Below are positions 42,412-51,668 of a DNA stretch of 64,000 nucleotides, piece by piece; the stretch's first letter is position 1; the number at the start of each line of letters is the position of its first letter. The translations under genes were made by a program, and so were the position numbers. Source of the stretch: Pseudomonas sp. AL03 (GTDB lineage Bacteria; Pseudomonadota; Gammaproteobacteria; Pseudomonadales; Pseudomonadaceae); contig NZ_JASBRE010000018.1 in assembly GCF_029960815.1 (NCBI RefSeq), forward strand, positions 1-64,000, given 5' to 3'. A model generated the notes under the pieces. The model saw only the letters and a list, made by a program, of their open reading frames with translations, ran no database searches and was not told where the DNA came from.

Positions 42412-44157
42412 ATGGCTTTGTTTAAACGCAGCAATACGTCTGCGAAAGGTTTCGACTGGACAGGATTTCTCTGGCTGTTCCTGTTCTTCTGGTATTTTTC
42501 GGGCATTACCCAACTGCTGATCCAACTGACGGGCACCTCTGGTTTTACCGGGTTTCGCCAGGCCTTTGTGATGAGCGCCATCTGGCTCGCGCCGATGCTG
42601 CTGTTCCCCAAACAAACACGTGTCATGGCCGCGCTGATCGGCGTGGTGCTGTGGGCCTGCTCGATGGCCAGCCTGGGTTATTTCTTCATCTATCAGCAGG
42701 AATTTTCCCAAAGCGTCATCTTCATTATGTTCGAATCGAACATCTCTGAAGCGGGCGAGTACATGACTCAGTACTTTGCCTGGTGGATGGTGGCGGCGTT
42801 CCTCGCTCACACCGCTTTCGCTTACGTCCTCTGGACTCGCTTGCGCCCGGTGTACATGCCTCGCGGTCGGGCACTGGTGGCTGCAACGGCCATTGTGGTC
42901 GCTGTCGTCGGTTATCCGCTGATCAAGCAAACCGCGCGTACCGGCAGCCTCGCCGGCGGTTTCGAAAAATTCGAAACGCGCATCGAGCCCGCCGTGCCTT
43001 GGCAGATGGCCGTGGCCTATCACCGCTACCTCGATACCCTGGCCGGTATGCAAGACATGCTCCATAGCGCCAGCAAGATTCCACCCCTGCACAATCTTAA
43101 AGATACGACGGCCAATCAGCCGGCGACCCTGGTGCTGGTGATCGGCGAGTCCACCAACCGTCAGCGCATGAGCCTGTATGGCTACCCTCGGGAAACCACC
43201 CCGGAGCTGGACAAGCTCAAGGAACAACTGGCGGTCTTCGATAACGTCATCACCCCGCGCCCTTACACCATCGAGGCGCTGCAGCAGGTGCTGACCTTCG
43301 CCGACGAAGAAAACCCGGATCTGTACCTGTCGACCCCATCGCTGGTGAGCATGATGAAGCAGGCGGGCTACAAGACTTTCTGGATCACCAACCAGCAGAC
43401 CATGACCAAGCGCAACACCATGCTGACGACCTTCTCCCAACAGGCCGACGAGCAGGTGTACCTGAACAACAACCGCAACCAGAATGCCGCCCAGTACGAT
43501 GGCGACGTGATCGAGCCGTTCAACAAGGCATTGGCCGACGCTGCGCCGCGCAAGCTGATCGTCGTGCATTTGCTCGGCACGCACATGAGCTACCAATACC
43601 GTTATCCGTCGTCCTTCGATAAGTTCAAGGACCGCAAAGGCGTTCCGGACGGTGTGCGCGACGATCAGGTGCCGACGTACAACAGCTATGACAACGCGGT
43701 GCTGTACAACGATTTTGTGGTCTCGAGCCTGATCAAGGACTACGCCAAGTCTGATCCGAATGGGTTCCTGCTGTACCTCTCCGACCATGGTGAGGACGTA
43801 TTCGATTCGCCTGGTCATAGCACACTGGGTCGCAACGAGAGCAAACCGACGGCGCCGATGTACACCATCCCGTTCATGGCCTGGGCGTCACCGAAATGGC
43901 GCGAAAACCATGACTGGAGTTTTGCCGGTGATCTGGGGCGGCCTTACAGCAGCTCGCATCTGATCCATACCTGGGCTGATCTGGCAGGCTTGAGTTTTGA
44001 TGAACTGGATCGCAGCAAGAGCCTGGTCAGCGACAGTTTCAAGCCCCGGCCATTGATGATCGGCAATCCTTATGAGCGCGAGCAAAAGGCACTGATCGAC
44101 TTCAGCCTGATGAAACCCAAGGCCACGCCTGCCAATCCGGCAGTCGTTCAGAAGTAA
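42412..44157 (+). CDS. cptA: Phosphoethanolamine transferase CptA
   Basis: A 581-residue inner membrane protein. Five membrane helices occupy about residues 15-185; the periplasmic alkaline-phosphatase-like domain follows with LVLVIGESTNRQRMSLYGY (metal site), the nucleophile threonine T286 in RPYTIEALQQVL and LYLSDHGEDVFDSPGH. CptA adds phosphoethanolamine to the lipopolysaccharide core, which affects envelope charge and peptide resistance. Start ATG 42412 follows GGAGCGCC. A terminator closes the unit. Confidence 0.92.
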   Translation: MALFKRSNTSAKGFDWTGFLWLFLFFWYFSGITQLLIQLTGTSGFTGFRQAFVMSAIWLAPMLLFPKQTRVMAALIGVVLWACSMASLGYFFIYQQEFSQSVIFIMFESNISEAGEYMTQYFAWWMVAAFLAHTAFAYVLWTRLRPVYMPRGRALVAATAIVVAVVGYPLIKQTARTGSLAGGFEKFETRIEPAVPWQMAVAYHRYLDTLAGMQDMLHSASKIPPLHNLKDTTANQPATLVLVIGESTNRQRMSLYGYPRETTPELDKLKEQLAVFDNVITPRPYTIEALQQVLTFADEENPDLYLSTPSLVSMMKQAGYKTFWITNQQTMTKRNTMLTTFSQQADEQVYLNNNRNQNAAQYDGDVIEPFNKALADAAPRKLIVVHLLGTHMSYQYRYPSSFDKFKDRKGVPDGVRDDQVPTYNSYDNAVLYNDFVVSSLIKDYAKSDPNGFLLYLSDHGEDVFDSPGHSTLGRNESKPTAPMYTIPFMAWASPKWRENHDWSFAGDLGRPYSSSHLIHTWADLAGLSFDELDRSKSLVSDSFKPRPLMIGNPYEREQKALIDFSLMKPKATPANPAVVQK

Positions 44158-44164
44158 TCTTTTC

Positions 44165-44189
44165 AGGGGCCAGCTCCGGCCCCTTTTTC
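44165..44189 (+). terminator. Rho-independent terminator of cptA
   Basis: AGGGGCC and GGCCCCT flank a six-base loop followed by five T residues. Confidence 0.88.
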
Positions 44190-44229
44190 CTACGCCATTG
44201 CGCGACAACTCTGCCCGAAACCTCGCAAA

Positions 44230-44248
44230 GATAATAATTATTCTCATT
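44230..44248 (+). promoter_or_regulatory. Fur box upstream of the TonB receptor gene
   Basis: GATAATAATTATTCTCATT matches the 19-base Fur consensus at 13 positions, including the complete first GATAAT hexamer, 77 bases before the receptor start. Iron-dependent repression is expected. Confidence 0.75.
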
Positions 44249-44324
44249 TAGTGCTAAATCCCGCCTCTCCCCTTCGTCTTTGAACAAACGGAATTTTTCC
44301 CTCGAAGACAAGGAGTCGGCTGCG

Positions 44325-46562
44325 ATGTTCGCGCCTATCACCCGTTCCATGACCTTTACCCTGGGCCTGTGCAGTGCCGCCCTGTGTCCCGATCTGCTGG
44401 CCGAAACCAGCCCTGATCAAGAGCCCGGCCGCACCCTCGAACTCGGCGCGACCCAAGTGACCGCCCAAGGTTTGGGCAGCACCACCGAAAACACCGAGTC
44501 GTACACTACCGGCGCCATGAGCACTGCAACGCGCTTGGACCTGTCGATCAAGGAAACGCCGCAATCGGTTTCCGTGGTCACGCGCCAGCAAATGGACGAT
44601 TTCAAACTCGGTACGCTGTCCGAAGCCATGAGCCAGACCACCGGCGTGGTGGTTCAACACAACGATTCGGACCGGGTCAGCTATTCGTCCCGGGGTTACA
44701 CGATCAACAATTTCCAGATCGATGGCATGCTGAATACCTTCAGCTACATGAAGTCCGATTCCGACACCATCATCTACGACCGCATCGAAGTGGTTCGCGG
44801 CGCGACCGGCCTGACCACGGGCGCGGGCGACCCTTCGGCCACCATCAACATGGTGCGCAAACGGCCGACGGCGCAGTGGCAAGCCCAATCCGGCGTCAGC
44901 GGCGGCCGTTATGACGACTACTACAGTTATCTGGACGTCGGCGGCCCACTGGCTTTCGACGGACGCCTGCGCGGACGCAGCGTGCTGGCCTATCGCGACA
45001 GCCATTCGTTCCGCGACAAGTACCAGCAACAACGGGAAGTCGGTTACGGGATTCTCGAAGCCGACCTGACCGATGACACTGTGTTGGCTGTGGGTTACGA
45101 CTATCAGAACAAACATGTGCAGGGCACATCCTGGGGCACCGTACCGTACTGGAACTCTGACGGCGGCAAAGCCAACCTGGGACGCTCGACCAACATGGCC
45201 ACGTCCTGGAGTTCCTGGCCGCTGAAGGACAAAACCGCGTTCGCCAATCTGGACCATCAACTGGGAGGCGGTTGGCACCTCAAGGCTGCCTACACTCACC
45301 GGGAAAGTGACACCGACGGCAAGATCTACTACGGCGGTGGCGGCTTCCCGAATGCCGATCGCAGCGGCATGAGCGCCAACGTCAGCCACATGATCGGCAC
45401 GCAAAAAATGAAGGCCTATGACTTCAACGTGTCGGGACCTTACTCGCTGTTCGGGCGTGAGCACGAAATGATGATCGGCTATGGCGAAGCCGAACGCAGC
45501 GAAGAAAACCCTTACACGGTAGACGGCGCACGGCCGTCGGATTACGAAAACGTCCCCGATTGGAAGTACATGGGTGGCATCCCCAAATTCCCCGACACCG
45601 TCACCAGCCTGCAAGGTTCCAATGAAAGTACCCGGCAAAAAGCCGGTTACCTGGCCACTCGCTTGACCCTGACCGACGACCTGCACGCGGTACTCGGCAG
45701 TCGTTATGGCAGCTGGGAAATGTCGAAGAAGACCAACAAATACGACAACAACCTGCAACTGACCGATGTCGAAATCACTCGCCAACTGCACAACGACATG
45801 TGGACCCCTTACGCCGGGCTGCTCTACGACATCACGCCTGAGTACACGGCTTACGTCAGCTACACCGATATTTTCAAACCGCAAGAAGACCGTGACAGCC
45901 ATCATAAATACTTGGAACCGGTGGTCGGCAGCAACTATGAGCTGGGGCTCAAGGGCAGCCTCCTGGAAGAGCGCCTCAACCTCGCCACCGCATTGTTCTG
46001 GAGCAAGCAGGATAACGTCGCCGAACTCGACGATTCGGTGCCACCGGACCCGGTCACCGGGGAGGAATTCTTCAAATCGGGCGGCAAAGGCAACAAGGTT
46101 CAGGGTTTCGAAGCCGAAGTCTCCGGCGAGGTCACGGCGGGCTGGAACATGACAGCCGGTTACACCTACACCCACTCGGCCAATGGCGAAAAGCAGCGCA
46201 ACAACATCAACCAGCCGTTGAATATGTTGCGTTTCTCCACGGCCTATCGCCTGCCCGGCGACTGGCAGGCACTGACCGTGGGTGGTGCGGTGAACTGGCA
46301 AAGCGACGTCTACCGCGCCGCCAGGCGCCCGGTCGGACGTGGCGCCGGTGGCGAGGTGATCACCGCCAGCGCGAACATCCGCCAGGAGGCTTACACCGTG
46401 GTCAAGTTGATGTCGCGTTATGAGTTCGACAAGCACCTGTCGGCCTCGCTGAACGTCGATAACCTGTTCGACAAGAAGTATTACGACAACGTCGGGTTTT
46501 ACAACGGCGTCTTTTGGGGCGACCCGCGCACGGTGACCCTGAGCCTGGATTGGAAGCTCTAA
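44325..46562 (+). CDS. TonB-dependent siderophore receptor
   Basis: A 745-residue outer membrane receptor. After the signal peptide (about 1-27, ending LLA) comes a plug domain (about 60-180; IKETPQSVSVVTRQQMDDF, IEVVRGATGLTTGAGDPSATINMV) and a 22-strand barrel ending VTLSLDWKL. It has the FhuE/FpvA-type plug but no N-terminal signalling (STN) extension, so it should not act through a FecR/FecI pair. ATG 44325 with AAGGAG is preferred to the upstream TTG 44280. The ligand, probably a hydroxamate siderophore of other organisms, cannot be read from sequence. Confidence 0.92.
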   Translation: MFAPITRSMTFTLGLCSAALCPDLLAETSPDQEPGRTLELGATQVTAQGLGSTTENTESYTTGAMSTATRLDLSIKETPQSVSVVTRQQMDDFKLGTLSEAMSQTTGVVVQHNDSDRVSYSSRGYTINNFQIDGMLNTFSYMKSDSDTIIYDRIEVVRGATGLTTGAGDPSATINMVRKRPTAQWQAQSGVSGGRYDDYYSYLDVGGPLAFDGRLRGRSVLAYRDSHSFRDKYQQQREVGYGILEADLTDDTVLAVGYDYQNKHVQGTSWGTVPYWNSDGGKANLGRSTNMATSWSSWPLKDKTAFANLDHQLGGGWHLKAAYTHRESDTDGKIYYGGGGFPNADRSGMSANVSHMIGTQKMKAYDFNVSGPYSLFGREHEMMIGYGEAERSEENPYTVDGARPSDYENVPDWKYMGGIPKFPDTVTSLQGSNESTRQKAGYLATRLTLTDDLHAVLGSRYGSWEMSKKTNKYDNNLQLTDVEITRQLHNDMWTPYAGLLYDITPEYTAYVSYTDIFKPQEDRDSHHKYLEPVVGSNYELGLKGSLLEERLNLATALFWSKQDNVAELDDSVPPDPVTGEEFFKSGGKGNKVQGFEAEVSGEVTAGWNMTAGYTYTHSANGEKQRNNINQPLNMLRFSTAYRLPGDWQALTVGGAVNWQSDVYRAARRPVGRGAGGEVITASANIRQEAYTVVKLMSRYEFDKHLSASLNVDNLFDKKYYDNVGFYNGVFWGDPRTVTLSLDWKL

Positions 46563-46660
46563 GCGTTGTTAACTCTCGCTTAACCGAATCGTCGAAAACT
46601 GTGCCTTCGACACTGGCTCATGGACGAAAGGCACCCGACAATCGTAGTGGGAGGCACACC

Positions 46661-46876
46661 ATGAAACGTACACCCCTGATCATCGCCGGCCTGATGACGT
46701 TCGTCTCGGCAAGCGCATTGGCCGAAGGCGGCGCCGAACGCATGCGGTATTACTTCGACACCCTGCGGTACAACCAACAGCAGGCGCTGGGTAACACCAC
46801 CGAAGGCAAAAGTTCTGAACTCCGGGTTCCGGACGATCAAACCGCACAGGTGACCGAGTCCTACAGACCGAAATAA
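46661..46876 (+). CDS. Small secreted protein
   Basis: A 71-residue protein with a signal peptide (1-21, ending ALA) and a short mature chain containing RMRYYFDTLRYNQQQALG. No family recognised; similar small periplasmic proteins occur in other pseudomonads. GGGAGGC before the ATG at 46661 is a good ribosome site, and a strong terminator follows directly, so the gene is probably real. It is on the same strand 98 bases after the TonB receptor. Confidence 0.7.
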   Translation: MKRTPLIIAGLMTFVSASALAEGGAERMRYYFDTLRYNQQQALGNTTEGKSSELRVPDDQTAQVTESYRPK

Positions 46877-46878
46877 AC

Positions 46879-46909
46879 AAAGGGCGTCCTGATGGACGCC
46901 CTTTTTTTT
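46879..46909 (+). terminator. Strong rho-independent terminator
   Basis: AAAGGGCGTCC and GGACGCCCTTT form a stem around a four-base loop, ending in eight T residues. Confidence 0.92.
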
Positions 46910-46923
46910 ATGCCCGCAAGTGA

Positions 46924-47415
46924 TTAAAGCGCCTTGGTCCAGAACAGCATCCGACCGTGCGCCGGGTCGAACATGCCCGCGGCAAAACCGAACTTGCCAT
47001 AGGACGCTTGGGCGATTGCATTACCTTCCAACACCTCCAGCGTGATTTTGCAGCAGCCGCGTTGGCGAGCGATGTCCTCGACCTTTTGCAGCATTTTCTG
47101 GCTCAACCCCAAGCCGCGAAACTTCTTCACCACCATCACATCGTGCACATTGACCAACGGTCGACAGGCGAAGGTCGAGAAACCTTCAAAGCAATTGACC
47201 AGCCCCGCCGGCTCGCCACCGACGAAGGCCAGCACGCTGAACGCATAGGGACGCTTGGCCAGTTCCGCCGGCAGTTGTTCCAGCCTGTCGGCGGGCAATG
47301 AGTGGCCCCCGCCCATCGGGTCTTCGGCGTAAGCATTCAGCACCAGACCAATAGCCTCGGCATGCACCGCATTGGTGTAGCTGGCCTGAAGCACAAGAAT
47401 TTCTGCGGATTCCAT
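46924..47415 (-). CDS. GNAT family N-acetyltransferase
   Basis: A 163-residue acetyltransferase. The acetyl-CoA loop reads VKKFRGLGLSQKMLQ, preceded by VHDVMVV and followed by ITLEVLEGNAIAQASYGKFGF, all in standard GNAT order. ATG 47415 is preferred over GTG 47421 because of a GAGG site at suitable distance. Substrate unknown. It stands alone between a terminator and the DinB gene on the same strand. Confidence 0.85.
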   Translation of the reverse strand: MESAEILVLQASYTNAVHAEAIGLVLNAYAEDPMGGGHSLPADRLEQLPAELAKRPYAFSVLAFVGGEPAGLVNCFEGFSTFACRPLVNVHDVMVVKKFRGLGLSQKMLQKVEDIARQRGCCKITLEVLEGNAIAQASYGKFGFAAGMFDPAHGRMLFWTKAL

Positions 47416-47515
47416 TTCCACCCTCGATTACACATGAAGTAGCCCCAGCACGCAGCTCGTACTGGAAAGCCGAACGACAATATCGCGAGCGCTGCTCATG
47501 CTGCAATCTTTACGA

Positions 47516-48097
47516 TCAAGCGCCCCAGATCAGCGTTTCGGTCCACCCCAGCTCGGCAAAATCCTCGGCCCTCAAGCCTGACTCTCCGGCACAGAAAAAC
47601 TCGTCCAGTTGCGGCGGTTTGACCGAGGTACCGCTGAGCATGGCGTGAACCTGCCCGCGATGATGAATCTGGTGCTCGAACAAATGGGAGAGCATACGTA
47701 CGCGGCTCTCATATTGCGGCGTGTCCCGGGCGATGGTCACGATCTTCCCGAGGTCGGCATCGCGCATTTGCTCGCAGTAGGCGATCAGTCGCCGGTCTAC
47801 CAGCGCTTGTTCGCGCTCGAGGTCGACCGCGTGCGTAAACGGCTCGTCCTGGTTGAAAAACACGTAGCAATCGGGATGCGGATCATCGCCGCGCAACTCC
47901 CGCTCCAGCGCATCCACGTAAAACCAGTCACAGGTCAGGATGTGATTGAGGGTAGCGCGCAGACTGGGAAAGAAGCTGACCCGCGGTGCCGCCAGCTCGG
48001 CCGGGTTCAACTGGCTCCAGATCTTGGCGAGTCGATGATTGGCCCAGGCGTTCTGGTAGGCCATGGTCAGCAAATGGTGCGACAGAGGCTGATTCAT
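47516..48097 (-). CDS. DinB family protein (putative metal-dependent hydrolase/thiol transferase fold)
   Basis: A 193-residue four-helix-bundle protein of the DinB/YfiT superfamily. The three metal-binding histidines appear as LRATLNHILTCDWF and FEHQIHHRGQVHAML. Many bacteria have several such proteins, with roles in damage response or thiol-dependent detoxification; none is proven for this subgroup. It is followed upstream by zapE, 18 bases apart, and both are on the minus strand. Confidence 0.85.
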   Translation of the reverse strand: MNQPLSHHLLTMAYQNAWANHRLAKIWSQLNPAELAAPRVSFFPSLRATLNHILTCDWFYVDALERELRGDDPHPDCYVFFNQDEPFTHAVDLEREQALVDRRLIAYCEQMRDADLGKIVTIARDTPQYESRVRMLSHLFEHQIHHRGQVHAMLSGTSVKPPQLDEFFCAGESGLRAEDFAELGWTETLIWGA

Positions 48098-48115
48098 GTT
48101 CGCGGCTCCTTGGGT

Positions 48116-49234
48116 TCAAGCTTCGGCGAAACGTTGCAGCTGCATTTCCTGTAATCGGCTGAGGGTGCGGCGGAATGGAAACTCCAGATAACCCTCGGTG
48201 TACAACGATTCCATGGGCACCTGCGCTTCAAGGCACAGCGGCACCTTGCGGTCATAGCACTCGTCCACCAGGGCGATGAAACGCCGTACACCGTCGTCAT
48301 GCACCGACAATTGCGGCAACTCGCGATCACCCGCCACCACCCGCTCGACGCCGTCTTCAGTGCCCCGGGCGATGCGCCCTTCGCGCTTTTGCGCGCTGAG
48401 GTTGGGCACGTCACTCAACAGAATAGCGCTGAAGGTGTCGCACAGGGCGATGAAATCCATGGCGGCAAAAGGCTGTTCACAGAGATCGGCGTAACGACTC
48501 CAGAGCACGGTTTCGCTGGCCTGCACGACATTGAGTGAGCGATAGCCTACCTTGATCGGGTCACTGGCCACCGACTGGCCGACGGTCAGTGCCTTGAACA
48601 CTTCACCCAGCGCACTGGGCTGTCCCGATGCGGCCACCCAGTAACGTTGCAAACCTATGCCGGGGTGGAGACGATGATCTTCGCCACCGTCCACCGCAAT
48701 CACCTGCATATGTTTCTTGATGGCCTCGATGGCGGGCACGAACCGGTCGCGGTTGAAGCCCTCGGCGTACAGTTGATCCGGGGGCTGATTGGAGGTGCAA
48801 ACTACAACCACGCCCTGCTCGAACATCACCTGAAACAAACGGCCAAGAATGATGGCGTCGCCGATGTCGTTGACGAACAGTTCGTCAAAGCACAGCACCC
48901 GAACTTCCTCGCTCAGTTCGCGAGCCAGTGCCTTCAAAGGGTCGGCGGTGCCGGTCAGCTGAAACGAGCGTTGATGCACCCAGCCCATAAAGTGGTGAAA
49001 GTGTTGGCGACGGGCCGGGACCTTCAGGCTTTGGTAAAACTGGTCCATCAACCAGGTTTTACCGCGTCCGACCGGCCCCCAGAGGTACACGCCGGTGATC
49101 GGCGCGCGCCCTTCATGCAGCGCTTCGTAGCATTTTTGCAGCGCCCAGACGGCATGTTCCTGAGCTTCGTCCTGGACGAAGCCCTTCTGTTCGATGGCGT
49201 GCTGCCAGGCGCTTAAGGGAGAGTCGACATTCAT
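48116..49234 (-). CDS. zapE: Cell division ATPase ZapE (AFG1-like)
   Basis: A 372-residue AFG1-like P-loop ATPase. Walker A is WGPVGRGKTWLMDQFY (residues 49-64), Walker B VLCFDELFVNDIGDAIIL, and the arginine region HRLHPGIGLQRYW follows. In E. coli ZapE binds FtsZ and acts under stress and low oxygen. The length is normal. Same strand and 18 bases before the DinB gene, suggesting a shared transcript. Confidence 0.92.
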   Translation of the reverse strand: MNVDSPLSAWQHAIEQKGFVQDEAQEHAVWALQKCYEALHEGRAPITGVYLWGPVGRGKTWLMDQFYQSLKVPARRQHFHHFMGWVHQRSFQLTGTADPLKALARELSEEVRVLCFDELFVNDIGDAIILGRLFQVMFEQGVVVVCTSNQPPDQLYAEGFNRDRFVPAIEAIKKHMQVIAVDGGEDHRLHPGIGLQRYWVAASGQPSALGEVFKALTVGQSVASDPIKVGYRSLNVVQASETVLWSRYADLCEQPFAAMDFIALCDTFSAILLSDVPNLSAQKREGRIARGTEDGVERVVAGDRELPQLSVHDDGVRRFIALVDECYDRKVPLCLEAQVPMESLYTEGYLEFPFRRTLSRLQEMQLQRFAEA

Positions 49235-49260
49235 GCGCGGCAGTATGCCACGCGGCTTGG

Positions 49261-49602
49261 TTAGAGGGAGATGTCTAGCCGGGCGATCTTGCCCTGCTCG
49301 TTCAGGCGAAACATGTAGCGCAATTCCAGAGGGCTGCCAGGAAACGTCCCGGAGATCAGGTTGTGCACCAACACTTTGCCGGTGCGCAGTTGCACGTCGA
49401 GCACTTCAACCCGTGGCTGGTAACGCTGGGCGGTGTCTTGCATCCACTGCGCGATGGCGTGAGTGCCGACCTGGTGCTGGCCTTCATCGAACACATTGGC
49501 ATCCTCAGCGAAAAAACTAGCGACCCGCGAGGTGTCGCGGGCATTGGCCGCAGCAATATAGGCGGCGATGGCGGGTGCCAGTGAAGCGTCTGGATTGGGC
49601 AT
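49261..49602 (-). CDS. SnoaL/NTF2-like small protein
   Basis: A 113-residue cone-shaped alpha+beta barrel protein of the NTF2-like superfamily (SgcJ/EcaC group). Typical segments are AIAAYIAAANARDTSRVASFFAEDA then LRYMFRLNEQGKIARLDI. Such proteins are small enzymes or ligand binders with no common reaction. Its start ATG 49602 has an AAGGAGCC ribosome site. It lies 26 bases before zapE on the same strand. Confidence 0.85.
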   Translation of the reverse strand: MPNPDASLAPAIAAYIAAANARDTSRVASFFAEDANVFDEGQHQVGTHAIAQWMQDTAQRYQPRVEVLDVQLRTGKVLVHNLISGTFPGSPLELRYMFRLNEQGKIARLDISL

Positions 49603-49654
49603 GTTTACGGCTCCTTGTTTGTTGATTCTGGCCCCATGCTAAAACAGGCCTGTG

Positions 49655-50371
49655 TCAGTTCTTGTCAGGAGTGAAACGCCCGGCTTCATCCAGTTGCATC
49701 TGCTTGCGCCAGGTCCGCAACAGGTCGCTGCGCCGCCCCGGATACCGCTCGCCCTGCGCACTGGCGGCCGAGATCCGGTCGGTGCGAAAGGTGCGATAGG
49801 CGCTGCGCAACTCACACCAGGCGACGATGATTCGCGCCTCGTTCAGAAACCCCAGGGCCAGCGGCCAGATCAGCCGCTGACTCGGCACCTGATGGGCGTC
49901 CGCGTAGTCGATGTGCAGCTTGGCCTGATCGCGGATGGCCTGGCGAAACACCGTCAGTGGCACCGCGTTGGGCGCAAAGCCATAACCGCGCGGGCCCGGC
50001 AGGACTGTCGGGTTGCGTAACGCGTCGAGCGCTTCAGGCGCCAATACCGCGGCAATCTTGGCCAGCGCATCCGCCGCGGCCTTGCTCAATACCTCATCCC
50101 CGCGCTGATCCACATAGCGCAAGCCCAACACGATGGCTTCGGTTTCATCGGCGTTGAGCATCAATGGCGGCAGAAACAAACCGCTGCGCAGCACGTAGCC
50201 GATTCCCGCTTCACCGTAAATCGGTGCGCCGAGTGCGGTGAGTTCAGCGATGTCGCGGTACAGCGTGCGCTCGGAAATCTCCAATTCGCCGGCAAGCGTC
50301 GCCGCGGTCACCGGACGACTTTTGCCGCGCAGCACTTGCAACAAGGTCAGTAAACGAGTGGTACGCGACAC
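49655..50371 (-). CDS. YafY-type HTH/WYL transcriptional regulator
   Basis: A 238-residue regulator. An N-terminal HTH of the HTH_11 kind (LLTLLQVLRGKSRPVTAATLAGELEISERTLYRDI) is followed by a WYL-type ligand domain with IHIDYADAHQVPSQRLIWPLAL; the WYL motif itself is degenerate (WPL). WYL proteins bind nucleic acids or nucleotides. The NTF2-like gene 52 bases downstream on the same strand is a likely target or partner. Confidence 0.88.
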   Translation of the reverse strand: MSRTTRLLTLLQVLRGKSRPVTAATLAGELEISERTLYRDIAELTALGAPIYGEAGIGYVLRSGLFLPPLMLNADETEAIVLGLRYVDQRGDEVLSKAAADALAKIAAVLAPEALDALRNPTVLPGPRGYGFAPNAVPLTVFRQAIRDQAKLHIDYADAHQVPSQRLIWPLALGFLNEARIIVAWCELRSAYRTFRTDRISAASAQGERYPGRRSDLLRTWRKQMQLDEAGRFTPDKN

Positions 50372-50695
50372 GATCGGCAGGCTCTGTCCGGAAAAGTTGT
50401 CGAAGCTTAGCAGAGCATCCTGTCAGAAAGTGGCAGGAGCGATGGGCCGGGGGTCGGCCCTTCTCTGAAGCTGGCGGCAATTTCATCGACACCGCCAACG
50501 GTTATCAGGCTGGCCAGTCGGAAGCAGGGCTGAAACCCTGGATCTGCCAATCATCCCGGTCGCCTGAAAAAGCATCGTCGGATCGCCGGCCGGACCAAGC
50601 CCGCGCCCACAGGTACTGCGCTGTACTTGTGGGAGTGGCGGTGCGGCGATCCGACTTGCCCGCGATGGTGTCGGAGGAGTCACCGCAGGTCGGTG
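50372..50695. other. Intergenic region carrying REP DNA
   Basis: No gene is visible. The part nearest speB (50577-50670) is a repeat element; the rest is GC-rich without clear promoters other than the leftward one expected for the YafY gene. Confidence 0.5.
50577..50670. repeat. REP-like element
   Basis: GTCGGATCGCCGGCCGG on the left and GGCGATCCGACTTGCCCGC on the right form inverted ends around CCCACAGGTACTGCGCTGTACTTGTGGG, itself a hairpin. It belongs to the same repeat group as 33150-33256 and 38331-38429. Confidence 0.8.
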
Positions 50696-51655
50696 TTACC
50701 GGTCGACCTTATGTTTAGCCGCATACAAACACAGCATTTCCATCGCCAACGTCGCCGCCGCCAGTGAGGTAATGTCCGCACTGTCGTAGGCCGGCGCCAC
50801 TTCCACGACGTCCATCCCCACCAGATTAATCCCGCGCAAGCCACCCAGGATTTCCAGCGCCTGCACCGTGCTCAAGCCGCCGCACACCGGCGTTCCGGTG
50901 CCCGGAGCGAATGCCGGGTCGAGGCAATCAATGTCGAACGTCAGGTACACCGGGTGATCGCCGACCCTCGCCCGAATCGCTTCGACAATTGCATCAACAC
51001 CACGTCGATGCACTTGCCGCGCATCCAGCACTTGAAAGCCCTGGTGATCGTCATTCGTGGTGCGCAACCCGATCTGAACCGAACGCGACGGATCCACCAG
51101 CCCTTCCTTCGCCGCGTGCCAGAACATCGTGCCGTGATCGACGCGCTTGCCGTCTTCGTCCGGCCAGGTGTCGCTGTGGGCGTCGAAGTGGATCAACGAC
51201 AGCGGACCATGTTTACGCGCATGGGCCTTGAGCAGCGGATACGTGATGAAGTGATCCCCGCCGAACGTCAGCATCGCGCTACCGGCGTTGAGAATGTGTT
51301 CGGCATGGGCTTCGATGCTTTCGGGCACCGACTGCGGTGTGCCGTAATCGAAGTCGCAATCACCGTAGTCGATGACCGCCAGATGGTCGAACGGGTCGAA
51401 GGTCCATGGCCAGTGGCGTTCCCAGGCAATCCCGGTGGACGCGGCACGAATGCCGCGTGGTCCGAAACGCGCTCCGGGGCGGTTGCTGGTGGCGGTGTCG
51501 AACGGGACACCGCTGACCGCTACATCAACGCCACGCAAGTCGCGACTGTAGCGACGACGCATGAAACTGGTGATTCCGGCGTAGGTACTTTCTGCGGCAG
51601 TGCCATAGAGGCTGTCGCGGGTCATGGCCTGATCGTTTTGCATCGGGACGTCCAT
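50696..51655 (-). CDS. speB: Agmatinase (ureohydrolase)
   Basis: A 319-residue arginase-family enzyme hydrolysing agmatine to putrescine and urea. The two-manganese site is complete: FGGDHF, FDAHSD and FDIDCLDPAFAPGTGTP. The sequence follows E. coli SpeB more than guanidinobutyrase GbuA (for example STGIAWERHWPW, NLVGMDVVEVAPAYD). ATG 51655 follows AAGGAA. It starts 13 bases after the polyamine-binding protein gene, so uptake and conversion of agmatine or polyamines are linked. Confidence 0.88.
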   Translation of the reverse strand: MDVPMQNDQAMTRDSLYGTAAESTYAGITSFMRRRYSRDLRGVDVAVSGVPFDTATSNRPGARFGPRGIRAASTGIAWERHWPWTFDPFDHLAVIDYGDCDFDYGTPQSVPESIEAHAEHILNAGSAMLTFGGDHFITYPLLKAHARKHGPLSLIHFDAHSDTWPDEDGKRVDHGTMFWHAAKEGLVDPSRSVQIGLRTTNDDHQGFQVLDARQVHRRGVDAIVEAIRARVGDHPVYLTFDIDCLDPAFAPGTGTPVCGGLSTVQALEILGGLRGINLVGMDVVEVAPAYDSADITSLAAATLAMEMLCLYAAKHKVDR

Positions 51656-51668
51656 CAGGTATTCCTTT

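Noticed and set aside
44244..46436. A 730-codon open frame on the minus strand opposite the TonB receptor gene
   Set aside because: It mirrors the receptor gene codon by codon in a high-GC sequence, has no family similarity, and the receptor is unmistakable.
44325..46562. TonB receptor as the partner of the FecR at the end of the window
   Set aside because: The receptor starts its plug directly after the signal peptide and has no STN signalling domain.
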